A DNA stretch of 64,000 nt from Lautropia mirabilis (GCF_900637555.1 NZ_LR134378.1:1498001-1562000); one strand, 5' to 3'; numbered from the stretch's first letter, positions 32,985 through 44,199 are shown. The notes: generated from the letters alone by a model not told the origin. Made by a program: numbers and translations.

Positions 32985-35681
32985 ATGGATCAGGATCAAT
33001 TCGCCAAAGAAACGGTACCGATCAGTCTCGAGCAGGAGATGAAGCGCTCCTTCCTCGATTACGCCATGAGCGTGATCGTGGGGCGCGCGCTGCCCGATGT
33101 GCGTGACGGCCTCAAGCCGGTGCACCGTCGGGTGCTCTACGCCATGCACGAGCTGAACAATGTCTGGAACCGCCCCTACCTGAAGTCGGCCCGCGTGGTG
33201 GGTGACGTGATGGGTAAGTATCACCCGCACGGCGACTCGGCCATCTACGACACGGTGGTGAGGATGGCGCAGGACTTCTCGCTGCGCTACACGCTGGTGG
33301 ACGGCCAGGGCAACTTCGGCTCGGTGGACGGTGACCCCCCGGCGGCGATGCGTTACACCGAGATCCGGCTGCGCAAGATCGCCAGCGAGATGGTGGTCGA
33401 CATCGAGAAGGACACGGTGGACTTCGGGCCGAACTACGACGGTTCGACCTCCGAGCCCCAGGTGCTGCCGGCCAAGATCCCCAACCTGCTCATCAATGGC
33501 AGCACGGGCATCGCGGTGGCCATGGCCACCAACATTCCGCCGCACAACCTGCACGAGGTGGTGGCCGCCTGCCTGCTGCTGCTGGAGAACCCGGATGCCA
33601 CGATCGACGAGCTGATCGAGAAGATTCCGGCCCCCGACTTCCCCACCGGTGCGCTGATCTACGGGGTGGCGGGTGTGCGCGAGGGATACCGCACCGGCCG
33701 CGGCCGGGTGGTGATGCGCGCCAAGACGCACTTCGAGGACATGGACAAGGCGGGCAACCGCCAGGCGATCATCGTCGACGAGATCCCGTACCAGGTGAAC
33801 AAGGCGGTGCTGCAGCAGAAGATCGCCGAGCTGGTCAACGAGAAGAAGATCGAGGGCATCTCCGACATCCGCGATGAGTCCGACAAGCAGGGCATGCGGG
33901 TGGTGATCGAGCTGAAACGCGGCGAGAACGCCGAGGTGGTGCTCAACAACCTGTTCAAGCTCACACAGCTGCAGGACAGTTTCGGCATCAACATGGTGGC
34001 ACTGGTCGATGGCCAGCCCCGGTTGCTGAACCTGAAGCAGGTGCTGGAAGCCTTCCTGGCGCACCGGCGCGAGGTGGTGACGCGGCGCACGGTCTACGAG
34101 CTGAACAAGGCGCGTGACCGGGGGCACCTGCTGGAAGGTCTGGCGGTGGCGGTGGTCAACGTCGACGAGATGATCGAGCTGATCAAGTCCTCGCCCACGC
34201 CGCCGGTGGCCAAAGAGCGGCTGCTGGCGCGGACCTGGGCGGCGGGCATTGCGGCCGAGATGGTCGAGCGCGCGGCGGGCGACGTGTCGGCGCTGCGGCC
34301 GGAAGGCATCGATCCGAACGCCGGGCTGCAGCCCGACGGCACCTACCAGCTGTCCGAGGTGCAGGCTGGCGAGATCCTGCAGATGCGCCTGCAGCGGCTG
34401 ACCGGGCTGGAGCAGGAGAAGATCGTCACCGAGTACCGCGAGGTGGTGGACCGCATCCTGGACCTGCTGGACATCCTGGCCAAGCCAGCCCGCATCACGG
34501 CCATCATCCGCGACGAGCTGACGGGGGTGGTGGAAGAGTTCGGCGGCCCCGAGAAGGATCCGCGCCGTTCGCAGATCGAGCTCAACGCCAGCGAGATCGA
34601 CATCGAGGATCTGATCACGCCGCAGGACATGGTGGTGACGCTGTCCAACTCGGGCTACATCAAGGCGCAGCCGCTGTCCGAGTACCGGTCGCAGCGTCGT
34701 GGCGGCCGGGGCAAGCAGGCAGCCAGCACCAAGGATGACGACTGGGTGGACCAGCTCTTCATCGCCAACACGCATGACACGATCCTGTGCTTCTCCGACC
34801 GCGGCCGGGTGTACTGGCTGAAGGTCTGGGAGGTGCCGCAGGGTTCGCGCGCCTCGCGCGGGCGCCCCATCGTCAACATGTTCCCGCTGGCCGAGAACGA
34901 GAAGATCACGGTGGTTCTGCCCATCAAGACCTTCGACGACGAGCACTATGTGTTCATGGCCACCAGCCTGGGCACGGTGAAGAAGACGGCGCTGTCGGAC
35001 TTCTCCAACCCGCGCAAGGCCGGCATCATCGCGGTGGACCTGGACGAGGGCGACTACCTGATCGGTGCGGCCGTGACCGACGGCGAGCACGACGTGATGC
35101 TGTTCTCCGACGCCGGCAAGGCAGTGCGCTTCTCCGAGGGCGATGTGCGGGCCATGGGCCGCACGGCGCGTGGCGTGCGCGGCATGGCGCTGGAAGAAGG
35201 CCAGAAGGTGATTGCCATGCTGGTGGCCGACGATGAGCGCCGTTCGGTGCTGACTGCCACCGAGAACGGCTACGGCAAGCGCACGCCGCTCATCGAGCAC
35301 ACCCGCCACGGCCGCGGCACCAAGGGCATGATTGCCATCCAGTCGTCCGAGCGCAATGGCCGGATGGTGGCCGCCATCCTGGTGGAAGAGGGTGACGAGA
35401 TCATGCTGATTACCACCGGTGGTGTGCTGGTCCGCACGCGGGTCGACGAGATCCGCGAGATGGGCCGGGCCACGCAGGGTGTGACGCTGATCGGTGTGGA
35501 AGAGGGCGACACGCTGTCGCGCGTTCAGCGCGTGGTGGGCAGCGATTCACCGGAAGTGCTGGCTGCCGTGGGCGAGTCGGCCGACGGTGAAGCTGCAGCG
35601 GCCAGTGAAGGCCCGGAAGCAGCCGGGGAGTCGCCGTCGGGCGATGATGCGGCGGCCGAAGGCGAGGCTGCCGAGGAGTGA
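32985..35681 (+). CDS. gyrA: DNA gyrase subunit A
   Basis: An 898-aa type II topoisomerase breakage-reunion subunit. Visible: [24 protein letters not shown], catalytic Tyr124 in [10 protein letters not shown], the GyrA box QRRGGRGK and six blades of the C-terminal wrapping domain. Ser85 and Asp89 (HGDSAIYD), equivalent to E. coli Ser83 and Asp87, are wild type, so no target-based quinolone resistance is visible here. ATG 32985 gives the normal start MDQDQFAKE; the frame extends upstream without support. The last 40 residues are an Ala/Glu/Gly-rich acidic tail. Confidence 0.97.
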   Translation: MDQDQFAKETVPISLEQEMKRSFLDYAMSVIVGRALPDVRDGLKPVHRRVLYAMHELNNVWNRPYLKSARVVGDVMGKYHPHGDSAIYDTVVRMAQDFSLRYTLVDGQGNFGSVDGDPPAAMRYTEIRLRKIASEMVVDIEKDTVDFGPNYDGSTSEPQVLPAKIPNLLINGSTGIAVAMATNIPPHNLHEVVAACLLLLENPDATIDELIEKIPAPDFPTGALIYGVAGVREGYRTGRGRVVMRAKTHFEDMDKAGNRQAIIVDEIPYQVNKAVLQQKIAELVNEKKIEGISDIRDESDKQGMRVVIELKRGENAEVVLNNLFKLTQLQDSFGINMVALVDGQPRLLNLKQVLEAFLAHRREVVTRRTVYELNKARDRGHLLEGLAVAVVNVDEMIELIKSSPTPPVAKERLLARTWAAGIAAEMVERAAGDVSALRPEGIDPNAGLQPDGTYQLSEVQAGEILQMRLQRLTGLEQEKIVTEYREVVDRILDLLDILAKPARITAIIRDELTGVVEEFGGPEKDPRRSQIELNASEIDIEDLITPQDMVVTLSNSGYIKAQPLSEYRSQRRGGRGKQAASTKDDDWVDQLFIANTHDTILCFSDRGRVYWLKVWEVPQGSRASRGRPIVNMFPLAENEKITVVLPIKTFDDEHYVFMATSLGTVKKTALSDFSNPRKAGIIAVDLDEGDYLIGAAVTDGEHDVMLFSDAGKAVRFSEGDVRAMGRTARGVRGMALEEGQKVIAMLVADDERRSVLTATENGYGKRTPLIEHTRHGRGTKGMIAIQSSERNGRMVAAILVEEGDEIMLITTGGVLVRTRVDEIREMGRATQGVTLIGVEEGDTLSRVQRVVGSDSPEVLAAVGESADGEAAAASEGPEAAGESPSGDDAAAEGEAAEE

Positions 35682-35880
35682 TGCGCTCCGCGCCCCTTGC
35701 AGCCTTCCGGCGAGCGAGGGGCGAACCCCCTGCGGGTCATCGGAATGGCCCGCAGGCATTGGACGGTTGGAGCGGAAGAAAGCAGGAAACCTCCCTGCTA
35801 ATGACAAGGTGGTCGGCATGCAGGGCGTCCGGCCATGGCCAGGGTCGATGTCCGCCCTTGGCCGGGGGCCGGGAGGGGCG

Positions 35881-36195
35881 TCAGACGCTGACGGGATCGT
35901 TGTGCCGTTTGACCAGGACGCAGATCATCAGCAGCAGGCCGATCAGGCCGTAGGCCACGGAAGGCATGGTGCCTTCGTCTTCCTCGGGCTGCCGGGAGGC
36001 CGTGGCCACCGGCGTGGTGACCTGGGCCAGATGGACGCCCGCATGTTCGAGGGCAGGCCGGGGGGCAGCCTGCTGCTGAACGGCAGCGGGCTGGGCGGTT
36101 CGGATGGCTTCGGTCGGGGCAGCATCGTGCGCCTGGACGGTCTGACTGAGGGCCAACAAACCGAAGACGGCAGTGACAAGCAGTGTGTTTTTCAT
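35881..36195 (-). CDS. Small exported membrane protein of unknown function
   Basis: A 104-aa protein starting MKNTLLVTAVFGLLALSQTVQAHD, a clean signal peptide, followed by an Ala/Gln-rich stretch and a C-terminal hydrophobic helix (VAYGLIGLLLMICVLVKR) that would anchor it. I recognise no domain. ATG 36195 is preferred because it opens the signal peptide; the frame runs to 36261. It occupies the place between gyrA and pheA where many Burkholderiales carry serC, on the opposite strand. Confidence 0.6.
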   Translation of the reverse strand: MKNTLLVTAVFGLLALSQTVQAHDAAPTEAIRTAQPAAVQQQAAPRPALEHAGVHLAQVTTPVATASRQPEEDEGTMPSVAYGLIGLLLMICVLVKRHNDPVSV

Positions 36196-36399
36196 GACAG
36201 TCCGCAGGTGGATGTATTCATTGTGTGCCTGCTTGCTGGAAAAGGGTATGAATAACTGCACGACTGGTTATGCTTGTTACAGTTCAGATAAGGATCGCGG
36301 CAGAAAGGGTGCGAAGCGGCGGTCGAAATGTGGTGCGGTTGCATCAATGGCACCCGGGTTCGCATGAACGGACGAGCACGAAAGGAGTGAGGGAACGAG

Positions 36400-37488
36400 A
36401 TGGCGGATGATCAGATCAACCGGGTGCGGCAGGACATCGACGCCCTGGACGAGCAGCTGCTGGCGCTGGTCAACCAGCGGGCGCGGCTGGCGCAGCGCAT
36501 CGGTGAGCTGAAGAAGGGGGCTGACGATGCTCCGGTCTACCGCCCCGAGCGGGAGGCGGCCATCATCCGCAAGCTGCAGGCTGCCAACCCCGGGCCGTTG
36601 CCCGATACGGCGATCCGTTCGCTCTGGCGCGAGCTGATGTCGGCCTGCCGGGGGCTGGAGCGGCCGCTGCGGGTGGCTTTTCTGGGGCCCTGGGGCACGT
36701 TCAGCGAACAGGCCATGCGGGCGCGCTTCGGCGATGCCGTGGAAGGGGTGCCCTGTGCGTCCATCGACGACGTGTTCCGGGTGACGGAAGCCGGGACGGT
36801 GGATTTCGGGGTGGTGCCCATCGAGAACTCGACCGAGGGGTCGGTGACGCGCACCCAGGACCTGTTCCTGAACACGCCGCTGCGGATCACGGCCGAGATC
36901 ACGGTGCCGGTGCGACATGTGCTGATGTCCCGGACCGGACAGATGGCCGATATCCGGCAGGTGGTGGCGCATCCGCAGGCGCTGGCGCAGTGCACGCTGT
37001 GGCTGCAGCGCAATCTGCCCGATGTGGAGCTGATGCCGGTGTCCAGCAACGGCGAGGGGGCCCGACGGGCAGCCGAGGATCCGGCGCTGGCCGCCATCGG
37101 CAGCGAGACGGCGCTGGCCGTGTATGACCTGCTGTCGGTGGCCTATGCCATTCAGGATGATCCGATGAACCGGACGCGCTTCCTGGTGGTGGGCATGCAG
37201 AAGGTGCTGCCGTCGGGGCAGGACCAGACCTCGCTGATCCTGGGCGTGCCCGATCGGGTCGGGGCGCTCCATCAGCTGATCGAGCCGCTCTCGCGCCACG
37301 GGGTGACGATGAAGCGCTTCGAGTCCCGCCCGGCGCGTCAGGGAGGATGGGAATACTATTTCTACATCGACTTGCTGGGGCATCAGGATGACCCGGAGGT
37401 AAGTACGGCGCTGGCCGAGCTGCAGCAGCGCGCGGCCTTTTTCCGGCTGATGGGGTCGTACCCGTCGGAAAGCGCCATGGTGGTGTGA
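36400..37488 (+). CDS. pheA: Bifunctional chorismate mutase / prephenate dehydratase
   Basis: A 362-aa P-protein for phenylalanine synthesis. The AroQ chorismate mutase domain is at residues 1-85 (VRQDIDALDEQLLALVNQRARLA), prephenate dehydratase at about 92-270 (VAFLGPWGTFSEQA, VPIENSTEGSVTRT, NRTRFLVVG), and an ACT regulatory domain ends the protein with the phenylalanine-binding ESRP motif (KRFESRPARQ). hisC and tyrA follow on the same strand, the usual aromatic amino acid group of Burkholderiales. Confidence 0.96.
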   Translation: MADDQINRVRQDIDALDEQLLALVNQRARLAQRIGELKKGADDAPVYRPEREAAIIRKLQAANPGPLPDTAIRSLWRELMSACRGLERPLRVAFLGPWGTFSEQAMRARFGDAVEGVPCASIDDVFRVTEAGTVDFGVVPIENSTEGSVTRTQDLFLNTPLRITAEITVPVRHVLMSRTGQMADIRQVVAHPQALAQCTLWLQRNLPDVELMPVSSNGEGARRAAEDPALAAIGSETALAVYDLLSVAYAIQDDPMNRTRFLVVGMQKVLPSGQDQTSLILGVPDRVGALHQLIEPLSRHGVTMKRFESRPARQGGWEYYFYIDLLGHQDDPEVSTALAELQQRAAFFRLMGSYPSESAMVV

Positions 37489-37566
37489 GGTGTCGCCCAG
37501 AGCCGCCAGTCACATGGTGGCTGGGGGCTGGGGCTTGCAGGACTACGAGACAGGGAGGGAATCCAG

Positions 37567-38691
37567 ATGAACACGGAGGGACAACAGGGCGTGTCGCCCG
37601 CAGCGGGGGCGCCGGCCGGGGTGCGCAGCATTGCGCCGTACCGGCCCGGACGGCCCATCGGGGAGGTGGCGCGCGAGCTGGGGCTGGATCCGGCCGGCAT
37701 CGTGAAGCTGGCCTCCAACGAGAACCCGCTGGGCATGTCGCCCAAGGCGGTGGCGGCGGCCCAGCAGGTGCTGGCCGGTGGTGCACGCTACCCGGATGCC
37801 AACGGCCATGACCTGAAGCAGGCGCTGGCCCGGCATTACGGGGTGGACGCCGGCTGGATCACGCTGGGCAACGGTTCCAACGACATCCTGGAGCTGGCGG
37901 CACGGGCGCTGGTGGGACCGGGGCAGGGCATCATCCATTCACGCTACGCCTTCATCGTCTATCCGCTGGTGGCGCAGGCTATCGGGGCGGTGGGCATCGA
38001 GGTGCCTGATGCGGGCCTGGGCCATGACCTGGCGGCAATGCTGGCGGCCATCACGCCCGAGACCCGGATGGTGTTCATTGCCAACCCCAACAACCCCACC
38101 GGCACCTTCATCCCGGGCGATGCGCTGCTGCGCTTTCTGGAGCAGGTGCCGCCCCAGGTGGCGGTGGTGCTGGACGAGGCCTATACCGAATACCTGGCGC
38201 CCGAGCAGCGCTATGACGCGCTGGCCTGGGTGAAGCGTTTCCCGAACCTGATCGTGTCGCGCACCTTCTCGAAGGCCTATGGGCTGGCAGGCTTACGGGT
38301 AGGCTTTGCCGTGGCGCAGCCCGCACTGACCGACCTGATGGGGCGGGTGCGGCAGCCCTTCAACGTCAACAGCGCCGCGCTGGCCGCCGCCGAGGCGGTG
38401 CTGGACGACGCCGACTACCTGACGCGCAGCTACCAGATCAACCGCGAGGGACGGGCCCAGCTGGTGCAGGCCTTCGAGGCGCTGGGGCTGGAGTACGTGC
38501 CGTCCTCGGGCAACTTCGTGCTGGTGAAGGTGGGCGATGCGGCCGGCATCAACGACCAGCTGCTGCGGGCCGGCATCATCGTGCGGCCGGTGGCCAACTA
38601 TGGTCTGCCGGAGTGGCTGCGTGTCTCGGTGGGGCTGCCCGAAGAGAACCGGGCCTTCATCGACGCGCTCACGAAGATCCTGGGCCAGTGA
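37567..38691 (+). CDS. hisC: Histidinol-phosphate / aromatic aminotransferase
   Basis: A 374-aa fold-type I PLP aminotransferase. Conserved stretches: IVKLASNENPLGMSPKA, NPNNPTGTFIP, VVLDEAYTEY and the PLP-lysine site RTFSKAYGLAGLRVG. In a pheA-hisC-tyrA cluster the enzyme usually works on imidazole-acetol phosphate and on phenylpyruvate or hydroxyphenylpyruvate. Its stop shares one base with the tyrA start, showing tight coupling. Confidence 0.93.
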   Translation: MNTEGQQGVSPAAGAPAGVRSIAPYRPGRPIGEVARELGLDPAGIVKLASNENPLGMSPKAVAAAQQVLAGGARYPDANGHDLKQALARHYGVDAGWITLGNGSNDILELAARALVGPGQGIIHSRYAFIVYPLVAQAIGAVGIEVPDAGLGHDLAAMLAAITPETRMVFIANPNNPTGTFIPGDALLRFLEQVPPQVAVVLDEAYTEYLAPEQRYDALAWVKRFPNLIVSRTFSKAYGLAGLRVGFAVAQPALTDLMGRVRQPFNVNSAALAAAEAVLDDADYLTRSYQINREGRAQLVQAFEALGLEYVPSSGNFVLVKVGDAAGINDQLLRAGIIVRPVANYGLPEWLRVSVGLPEENRAFIDALTKILGQ

Positions 38692-39659
38692 TGTTCAGGC
38701 AGGTGGCCATCCTGGGGACGGGCCTGATGGGCGGCTCGCTGGCGGCGGCGCTGCGGGCGCGGCTGCCCGGGGTGCGCCTGGTGGGCTTCGGGCGTGAGCC
38801 GGACATCTCGCGGGCCATGGAACTGGGGCTCTTCGATGCCCGGGCCGATTCGGTGGCCGACGCGCTGGCCGGGGCCGACCTGGTGGTGCTGGCCGCGCCC
38901 ATTTCCGTCAACTGCGCGCTGGTGCCCGAGGTGGCGGCCCATCTGCCCCCCGACGCGGTGCTGACCGACCTGTCCAGCGTGAAGGGGCCGGTGGTGACGG
39001 CCTGGCGCAGGACGATCGCTGCGATGAGCGATGGTGCCGCGACGCAGGCCACGCCCGGGCTGGGTGATTTCGTGCCCTGCCATCCCATTGCCGGCAGTGA
39101 CCGCGGCGGGCCGGATGCGGCTGACCTGGACCTGTTCGTGAGCCGCGAGGTGGTGCTGAGCCCGCTGCCCGGGAATCGGCCGGATTCGGTTGAGCGCCTG
39201 CAGGCGCTGTGGCAGCAGCTGGGGGCACATGTGACCCGGATGAGCGTGGCCGACCACGACCGGGTGTTTGCGCTGGTCTCGCATGCGCCCCATGCCGTGG
39301 CCTTTGCCGTGGCAGGGGCCGTGGCGGCCGATGGGGCGAACCCGGGCAGGCCGGATGCTGCAGGCAAGGATGCCGGCGCGGGCAAGGCGGTGCGGGATGA
39401 CGGAGAGGAGGCGCCCATTCGTGCCGGCGATCATGCCGGCCCCGGATTGCTGGACCTGACCCGCATTGCGGGGTCGTCCCCCGAACTGTGGGCGGACATC
39501 CTGCTGCAGAACCAGATGCCGACGCTACGGGCGATTGATGCGGTGGACGCGCGGATGCAGGCCATTCGCCATGCGCTGCTGACGGGGAACCGCCAGGCGC
39601 TGACCCGGCTGCTGCAGGAAGGGGCCGACTGGCGCCGTACCTGGCAGCGGCACGGGTAG
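38691..39659 (+). CDS. tyrA: Prephenate dehydrogenase
   Basis: A 322-aa NAD(P)-dependent enzyme making 4-hydroxyphenylpyruvate. The Rossmann motif is VAILGTGLMGGSLAAALR and the catalytic histidine lies in FVPCHPIAGSDRGG and SHAPHAVAFAVAG. ATG 38691 overlaps the hisC stop by one base. Residues about 205-245 form an Ala/Gly/Asp-rich insertion that splits the C-terminal helical domain, not seen in most relatives. aroA, cmk and rpsA, which often follow tyrA in this order, are not here. Confidence 0.93.
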   Translation: MFRQVAILGTGLMGGSLAAALRARLPGVRLVGFGREPDISRAMELGLFDARADSVADALAGADLVVLAAPISVNCALVPEVAAHLPPDAVLTDLSSVKGPVVTAWRRTIAAMSDGAATQATPGLGDFVPCHPIAGSDRGGPDAADLDLFVSREVVLSPLPGNRPDSVERLQALWQQLGAHVTRMSVADHDRVFALVSHAPHAVAFAVAGAVAADGANPGRPDAAGKDAGAGKAVRDDGEEAPIRAGDHAGPGLLDLTRIAGSSPELWADILLQNQMPTLRAIDAVDARMQAIRHALLTGNRQALTRLLQEGADWRRTWQRHG

Positions 39660-39761
39660 GGCCCCGGACAACAGGCAGAGCGCCCGCGCCGAAGGAACGG
39701 GAAGGTGGCGCAGGCGGCAAAGGCGGGGTGAAGCCGGAGAAGGGAAGAAAAGGCGAGCCGG

Positions 39762-39786
39762 GGAAGGCAGGGACGACCTGCCTTCC
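39762..39786. terminator. Hairpin between convergent tyrA and dehydrogenase genes
   Basis: GGAAGGCAG pairs perfectly with CTGCCTTCC around a seven-base loop. No T-run is adjacent; it lies midway between two converging stops and probably ends one or both transcripts. Confidence 0.55.
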
Positions 39787-39811
39787 TGGGACCTGAGCGA
39801 CCCTGGCTTTT

Positions 39812-40759
39812 TCAGGGCTTTTGCGTCTTCAGATGATCGAAGCGCACGATCAGGCTGGAGGTGTCCCAGCGGTTGCCGCCCAGGGCCTGCACGTCACCAT
39901 AGAACTGATCCACCAGTGCCGTCACGGGCAGTGTGACGCCGCTGCGGCGCGCCTGGCCCAGGCACAGGCCCAGGTCCTTGCGCATCCAGTCCACCGCAAA
40001 GCCGAAGTCGAACTGGCGGTCGGTCATGGTCTTGCCGCGGTTGTCCATCTGCCAGGACTGCGCCGCGCCCTTGCCGATGACGTCCAGCACCTGCTTCATG
40101 TCCAGACCGGCCACCTCGCCGAAGTGGATGGCCTCGGCCAGCCCCTGCACCAGGCCGGCGATGCAGATCTGGTTGACCATCTTGGCCAGCTGTCCGGCGC
40201 CCACGTCGCCCACGCGGGTGATGGCCTGCGCGTAGGCCATCGAGACGGGGCGTATCCGTTCCACATCGGCCTCGGTGCCGCCGCACATGACGGTGAGGCA
40301 ACCTTTCTCGGCGCCCGCCTGTCCGCCCGAGACCGGGGCGTCAACAAAGTGCAGGCCGTGCGCACGTGCCGCCGCATCCAGCTCGCGGCTGACCTCGGCC
40401 GAGGCTGTGGTGTGGTCCACGTAGAGTGCGCCGGGTTTCATGCCAACAAAGGCGCCGTCTTCGCCCAGCACCACGCTGCGCAGGTCGTCGTCATTGCCCA
40501 CGCACGAGAACACGATGTCGGCGTCCTGGGCGGCCTCACGCGGGGTGAGGGCCAGACGGTGGCGACCGGTGGGGGCCTTGCCTTCGATCTCGGCCAGCCA
40601 GCGTTCTGCCTTGGCCGTGGTGCGGTTGTACACGCAGACCGCATGTCCGGCCTGTGCCAGATGGCGTGCCATCGGATAGCCCATCACGCCCAGGCCCAGG
40701 AAGGCGACCTTGAGCGATGGCGTGGTGGGTGTGGGGGCGGGCTGGGTGTTGGCGTTCAT
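39812..40759 (-). CDS. NAD(P)-dependent beta-hydroxyacid dehydrogenase
   Basis: A 315-aa member of the 3-hydroxyisobutyrate / tartronate semialdehyde reductase family. VAFLGLGVMGYPMARHLAQAGH is the nucleotide-binding start, FVDAPVSGGQAGAEKGCLTVMCGG the substrate loop, and the catalytic lysine is in GAGQLAKMVNQICIAG. The precise hydroxyacid is not determined; glyoxylate or succinic semialdehyde reductases share these motifs. ATG 40757-40759 is chosen since the upstream frame is low-complexity. It converges with tyrA and diverges from alaS. Confidence 0.88.
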   Translation of the reverse strand: MNANTQPAPTPTTPSLKVAFLGLGVMGYPMARHLAQAGHAVCVYNRTTAKAERWLAEIEGKAPTGRHRLALTPREAAQDADIVFSCVGNDDDLRSVVLGEDGAFVGMKPGALYVDHTTASAEVSRELDAAARAHGLHFVDAPVSGGQAGAEKGCLTVMCGGTEADVERIRPVSMAYAQAITRVGDVGAGQLAKMVNQICIAGLVQGLAEAIHFGEVAGLDMKQVLDVIGKGAAQSWQMDNRGKTMTDRQFDFGFAVDWMRKDLGLCLGQARRSGVTLPVTALVDQFYGDVQALGGNRWDTSSLIVRFDHLKTQKP

Positions 40760-41211
40760 GGGGTGGGGTCTCCGGTGTGATTGGGAGCGATGAAGGCTGG
40801 GGCATTCCGGCGAAGGCATGCGCCATGCCCTGCGGCATCCGGGACGGCAGCGGGATTCCGGGGCGTACTCGGGAGCGTGGCCGTGCAGCCGGGCGGGTGG
40901 CGCTGCGGCGGATGCCGTTCTTCGGCCTTCGGGCAATGATGCCATAGCGGATGCCCTGGCTCTGTACGGCGGCTGCTCCAGGCTCTGTTTGGGCGGTTGC
41001 CCCGGACACTGTTCGGGCGGGCAGCGGGGGGCTCTCGCGCTGGGGTCGGGGCCGGCGCCGAGGCTGGGGCTGGGACCTTCCGGGGCTGATACGTTGTACC
41101 GCCGAATGATGAGCGCATCCAGGCGCTACCAGGTGTTGCCCACAGGGAAGTCCCGATTGGCAGAGTAGGGGGCCCCTTCGTTAGAATGAAGGGTTCCTCC
41201 ACCGGATACCC
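40760..41211. other. Intergenic region upstream of alaS
   Basis: A 452-bp gap between divergent genes. Close to alaS, TTGGCA (41157-41162) and TAGAAT (41182-41187) are 19 bp apart and form a modest promoter candidate. The remaining sequence has no supported gene or repeat. Confidence 0.45.
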
Positions 41212-43860
41212 ATGATGAAGTCCGCCGAAATACGCCAGCAGTACCTGAAGTTCTTCGAGTCCAAGGGCCATACCATCGTCGCGTCCAGCCCGGTGGTGCC
41301 GCATGACGATCCCACGCTCCTGTTCGCCAACGCGGGCATGAACCAGTTCAAGGATGTCTTCCTGGGCTTCGACAAGCGTCCCTACAGCCGCGCCACCACG
41401 GCCCAGAAGTGCATCCGCGCCGGCGGCAAGCACAACGATCTGGAAAACGTCGGCTACACCGCCCGCCATCACACCTTCTTCGAGATGATGGGCAACTTCT
41501 CGTTTGGCGACTACTTCAAGCAGGACGCCATCAAGTTTGCCTGGGAGCTGTTGACCACGGTCTTCAAGCTGCCGCCCGAGAAGCTGCTGGTGACGGTCTA
41601 TGCCGAGGACGACGAGGCCTATGACATCTGGGCCAAGCAGGTGGGCGTGCCGGCCGATCGCATCGTGCGCATCGGCGACAACAAGGGCGCGCGCTATGCG
41701 TCGGACAACTTCTGGATGATGGGCGATACTGGTCCCTGCGGCCCGTGCACCGAGATCTTCTATGACCACGGTCCCGAGGTCGCCGGCGGCCCTCCGGGAA
41801 GCCCCGAGGAAGATGGCGACCGCTTCATCGAGATCTGGAACATCGTCTTCATGCAGTACAACCGGGACGAATCCGGCGAACTGCATCCGCTGCCGCGCCC
41901 CAGCGTGGATACCGGCATGGGTCTGGAGCGGGTGGCGGCCGTGCTGCAGCACGTGCATTCCAACTACGAGATCGACCTGTTCGTGAACCTGCTGGCCGCT
42001 GCGGCCAAGGTGGTGCAGGACGCAGGCGGCACACCTGAGACGGGCAGCCCGTCGCTGAAGGTCATCGCCGACCACATCCGTGCCTGCTGCTTCACCATCG
42101 TTGACGGCGTGGTGCCGGGCAACGAGGGCCGCGGCTACGTGCTGCGCCGGATCATCCGCCGCGCCGTGCGTCACGGCTACAAGATGGGTGCCCGCCAGCC
42201 GTTCCTCTACAGTCTGGTACCGGCGCTGGTGAAGGAAATGGGTGAGGCCTATCCCGAGCTGAAACGCGATCAGGCCCGCATCGAGGAAGTGCTCAAGGGC
42301 GAGGAGTCCCGCTTCTTCGAGACCATTGCCAACGGCATGAGCCTGCTGGAAGGGGCGCTGGCCGGACTGAAGGGCAAGAAGGTGCTGGACGGCGAGACGG
42401 CCTTCCGCCTGCACGACACCTATGGCTTCCCGCTGGACCTGACGGCCGATGTCTGCCGCGAGCGCGGCGTGACGGTGGATGAGGCCGGCTTCGAGACGGC
42501 CATGGCGCACCAGCGCGAACAGGCGCGTGCCGCCGGACGCTTCAAGGGCGCTTCGCTGCTGGAATACGACGGTGAAACCACCCGCTTCGTGGGCTATGAC
42601 GAGCTGTCGGCCCAGGCCCGCGTGCTGGCGCTGTACCACGACGGCAAGCCGGCGCAGGAACTCAAGGCCGGTGACGAGGGCGTGGTGGTGCTGGACGTGA
42701 GCCCGTTCTACGCCGAATCGGGCGGTCAGGTGGGCGACCAGGGTCATCTGCAGGGGCAGGGCCTGCGTTTTGCCGTGTCCGACACGCAGAAGATCCAGGC
42801 CGCCGTCTGGGGCCACCATGGTCGCGTGGAAGAGGGAAGCCTGAAGGTGGGCGACACCGTGCAGGCACAGGTCAACACGGCCCTGCGCCAGAAGACCACC
42901 CGCAACCACTCGGCCACCCACCTGCTGCACAAGGCACTGCGCCAGGTGCTGGGTGATCATGTGGCGCAGAAGGGTTCGCTGGTCGATCCGGACCATACCC
43001 GTTTCGATTTCAGCCACAACAAGCCGATGACGCCGGAAGAGATCCAGGCGGTCGAGGCCATCGTCAACGCCGAGATTCGCAGCAACACGGCCACCGTCAT
43101 CCGCCAGATGTCGTATGACGAGGCCATCGCCGCCGGTGCCATGGCGCTGTTCGGCGAGAAGTACGGTGACGTGGTGCGCGTGGTGGACGTGGCCGATACC
43201 CGTGAGCTGTGCGGCGGTACCCATGTGGCCCGCAGCGGCGAGATCGGTGTCTTCAAGATTGCCTCCGAAGGGGGCGTGGCTGCCGGCATCCGCCGTGTGG
43301 ACGGCCTGACCGGCGAAGGTGCCCTGGCCTGGATCCAGCAGCAGCTGGCCACGCTGGCCGAGGTGGCCGCGGCCGTGAGGGCCCCGGTGGCCGAAGTGCC
43401 GGCTCGTGTGGCCCAGCTGCAGACCCAGGTGAAGGATCTGGGCCGCGAGCTGGATCGCGTGAAGGCCAGTGCTGCCAGCAGCCAGGGTCAGAACCTGGCC
43501 GCCCAGGCCACGGTGCTGCCGTGTGGCGCCCACCTGCTGGTGACCCGTGTGGATGGCATGGATGCCAAGGCGCTGCGCGCCACGGTCGACCAGCTGAAGG
43601 ATCAGCTGAAGTCGCTGGTGGTGGTGCTGGCTTCGGTGGAAGGCAACGACAAGATCCAGCTGGTGGCTGGCGTGACGCCCGACCTGGTGAACACGGTCAA
43701 GGCCGGCGAGATGCTGGGCCGCGTGGCTGCCCAGGTGGGCGGCAAGGGCGGTGGCAAGCCCGACTTCGCCATGGCTGGCGGCAACGACGTGGCAGCGCTG
43801 GAAGGCGTGCTGGGCATGACCCACGAACGCCTGGTGCAGCAGCTGGCCAACCGGAAGTGA
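41212..43860 (+). CDS. alaS: Alanyl-tRNA synthetase
   Basis: An 882-aa class II synthetase charging tRNA-Ala. Class II motif 1 region [15 protein letters not shown] begins the protein. The editing-domain zinc residues are in [14 protein letters not shown] and [15 protein letters not shown], and the C-Ala domain completes the normal length. Either ATG 41212 or 41215 could start it. tusA follows with a four-base overlap. It pairs functionally with the tRNA-Ala at 55045 and with alanyl-charged tmRNA from the two ssrA genes. Confidence 0.97.
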   Translation: MMKSAEIRQQYLKFFESKGHTIVASSPVVPHDDPTLLFANAGMNQFKDVFLGFDKRPYSRATTAQKCIRAGGKHNDLENVGYTARHHTFFEMMGNFSFGDYFKQDAIKFAWELLTTVFKLPPEKLLVTVYAEDDEAYDIWAKQVGVPADRIVRIGDNKGARYASDNFWMMGDTGPCGPCTEIFYDHGPEVAGGPPGSPEEDGDRFIEIWNIVFMQYNRDESGELHPLPRPSVDTGMGLERVAAVLQHVHSNYEIDLFVNLLAAAAKVVQDAGGTPETGSPSLKVIADHIRACCFTIVDGVVPGNEGRGYVLRRIIRRAVRHGYKMGARQPFLYSLVPALVKEMGEAYPELKRDQARIEEVLKGEESRFFETIANGMSLLEGALAGLKGKKVLDGETAFRLHDTYGFPLDLTADVCRERGVTVDEAGFETAMAHQREQARAAGRFKGASLLEYDGETTRFVGYDELSAQARVLALYHDGKPAQELKAGDEGVVVLDVSPFYAESGGQVGDQGHLQGQGLRFAVSDTQKIQAAVWGHHGRVEEGSLKVGDTVQAQVNTALRQKTTRNHSATHLLHKALRQVLGDHVAQKGSLVDPDHTRFDFSHNKPMTPEEIQAVEAIVNAEIRSNTATVIRQMSYDEAIAAGAMALFGEKYGDVVRVVDVADTRELCGGTHVARSGEIGVFKIASEGGVAAGIRRVDGLTGEGALAWIQQQLATLAEVAAAVRAPVAEVPARVAQLQTQVKDLGRELDRVKASAASSQGQNLAAQATVLPCGAHLLVTRVDGMDAKALRATVDQLKDQLKSLVVVLASVEGNDKIQLVAGVTPDLVNTVKAGEMLGRVAAQVGGKGGGKPDFAMAGGNDVAALEGVLGMTHERLVQQLANRK

Positions 43861-44099
43861 GCGCCATCCCGGACCACGTGGACGCCCACGTGGACGCCCG
43901 AGGGCTTTCCTGCCCGCTGCCCATCCTGCGGGCCAAGAAGGCTCTGGCCACGCTTCAGAGTGGCCAGGTGCTGCGCGTGGAGGCCACCGACCCCGGCTCG
44001 AAACAGGACTTCAGCGCCTTTGCCCGCCAGACGGGCAATGCGCTGCTGGCCCAGGTGGATGACGGGGACGTGACGGTTTTCTATCTGCGGCGGCGGTAA
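43857..44099 (+). CDS. TusA-family sulfurtransferase
   Basis: An 80-aa protein with the TusA signature [19 protein letters not shown] seen here as [19 protein letters not shown], including the persulfide cysteine. TusA-like proteins relay sulfur for tRNA thiolation or other sulfur transfer. I chose the GTG at 43857, which overlaps the alaS stop (GTGA) and gives full-length family size; a GTG at 43878 is possible. The alaS-tusA coupling fits many betaproteobacteria. Confidence 0.85.
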   Translation: MSAIPDHVDAHVDARGLSCPLPILRAKKALATLQSGQVLRVEATDPGSKQDFSAFARQTGNALLAQVDDGDVTVFYLRRR

Positions 44100-44199
44100 G
44101 GGAGCATTGACGAGATCTTGCCTTTCGTCGTTTCGGTTATTTCGTTTTTCGTTTGTTTCGAATAGAATGGCCGGACGATGAAGGGGAAGATCAAAGATC

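Noticed and set aside
40756-43824. Minus-strand open frame of more than 1000 codons opposite alaS
   Set aside because: It is antisense to a complete alanyl-tRNA synthetase and shows no protein motif.
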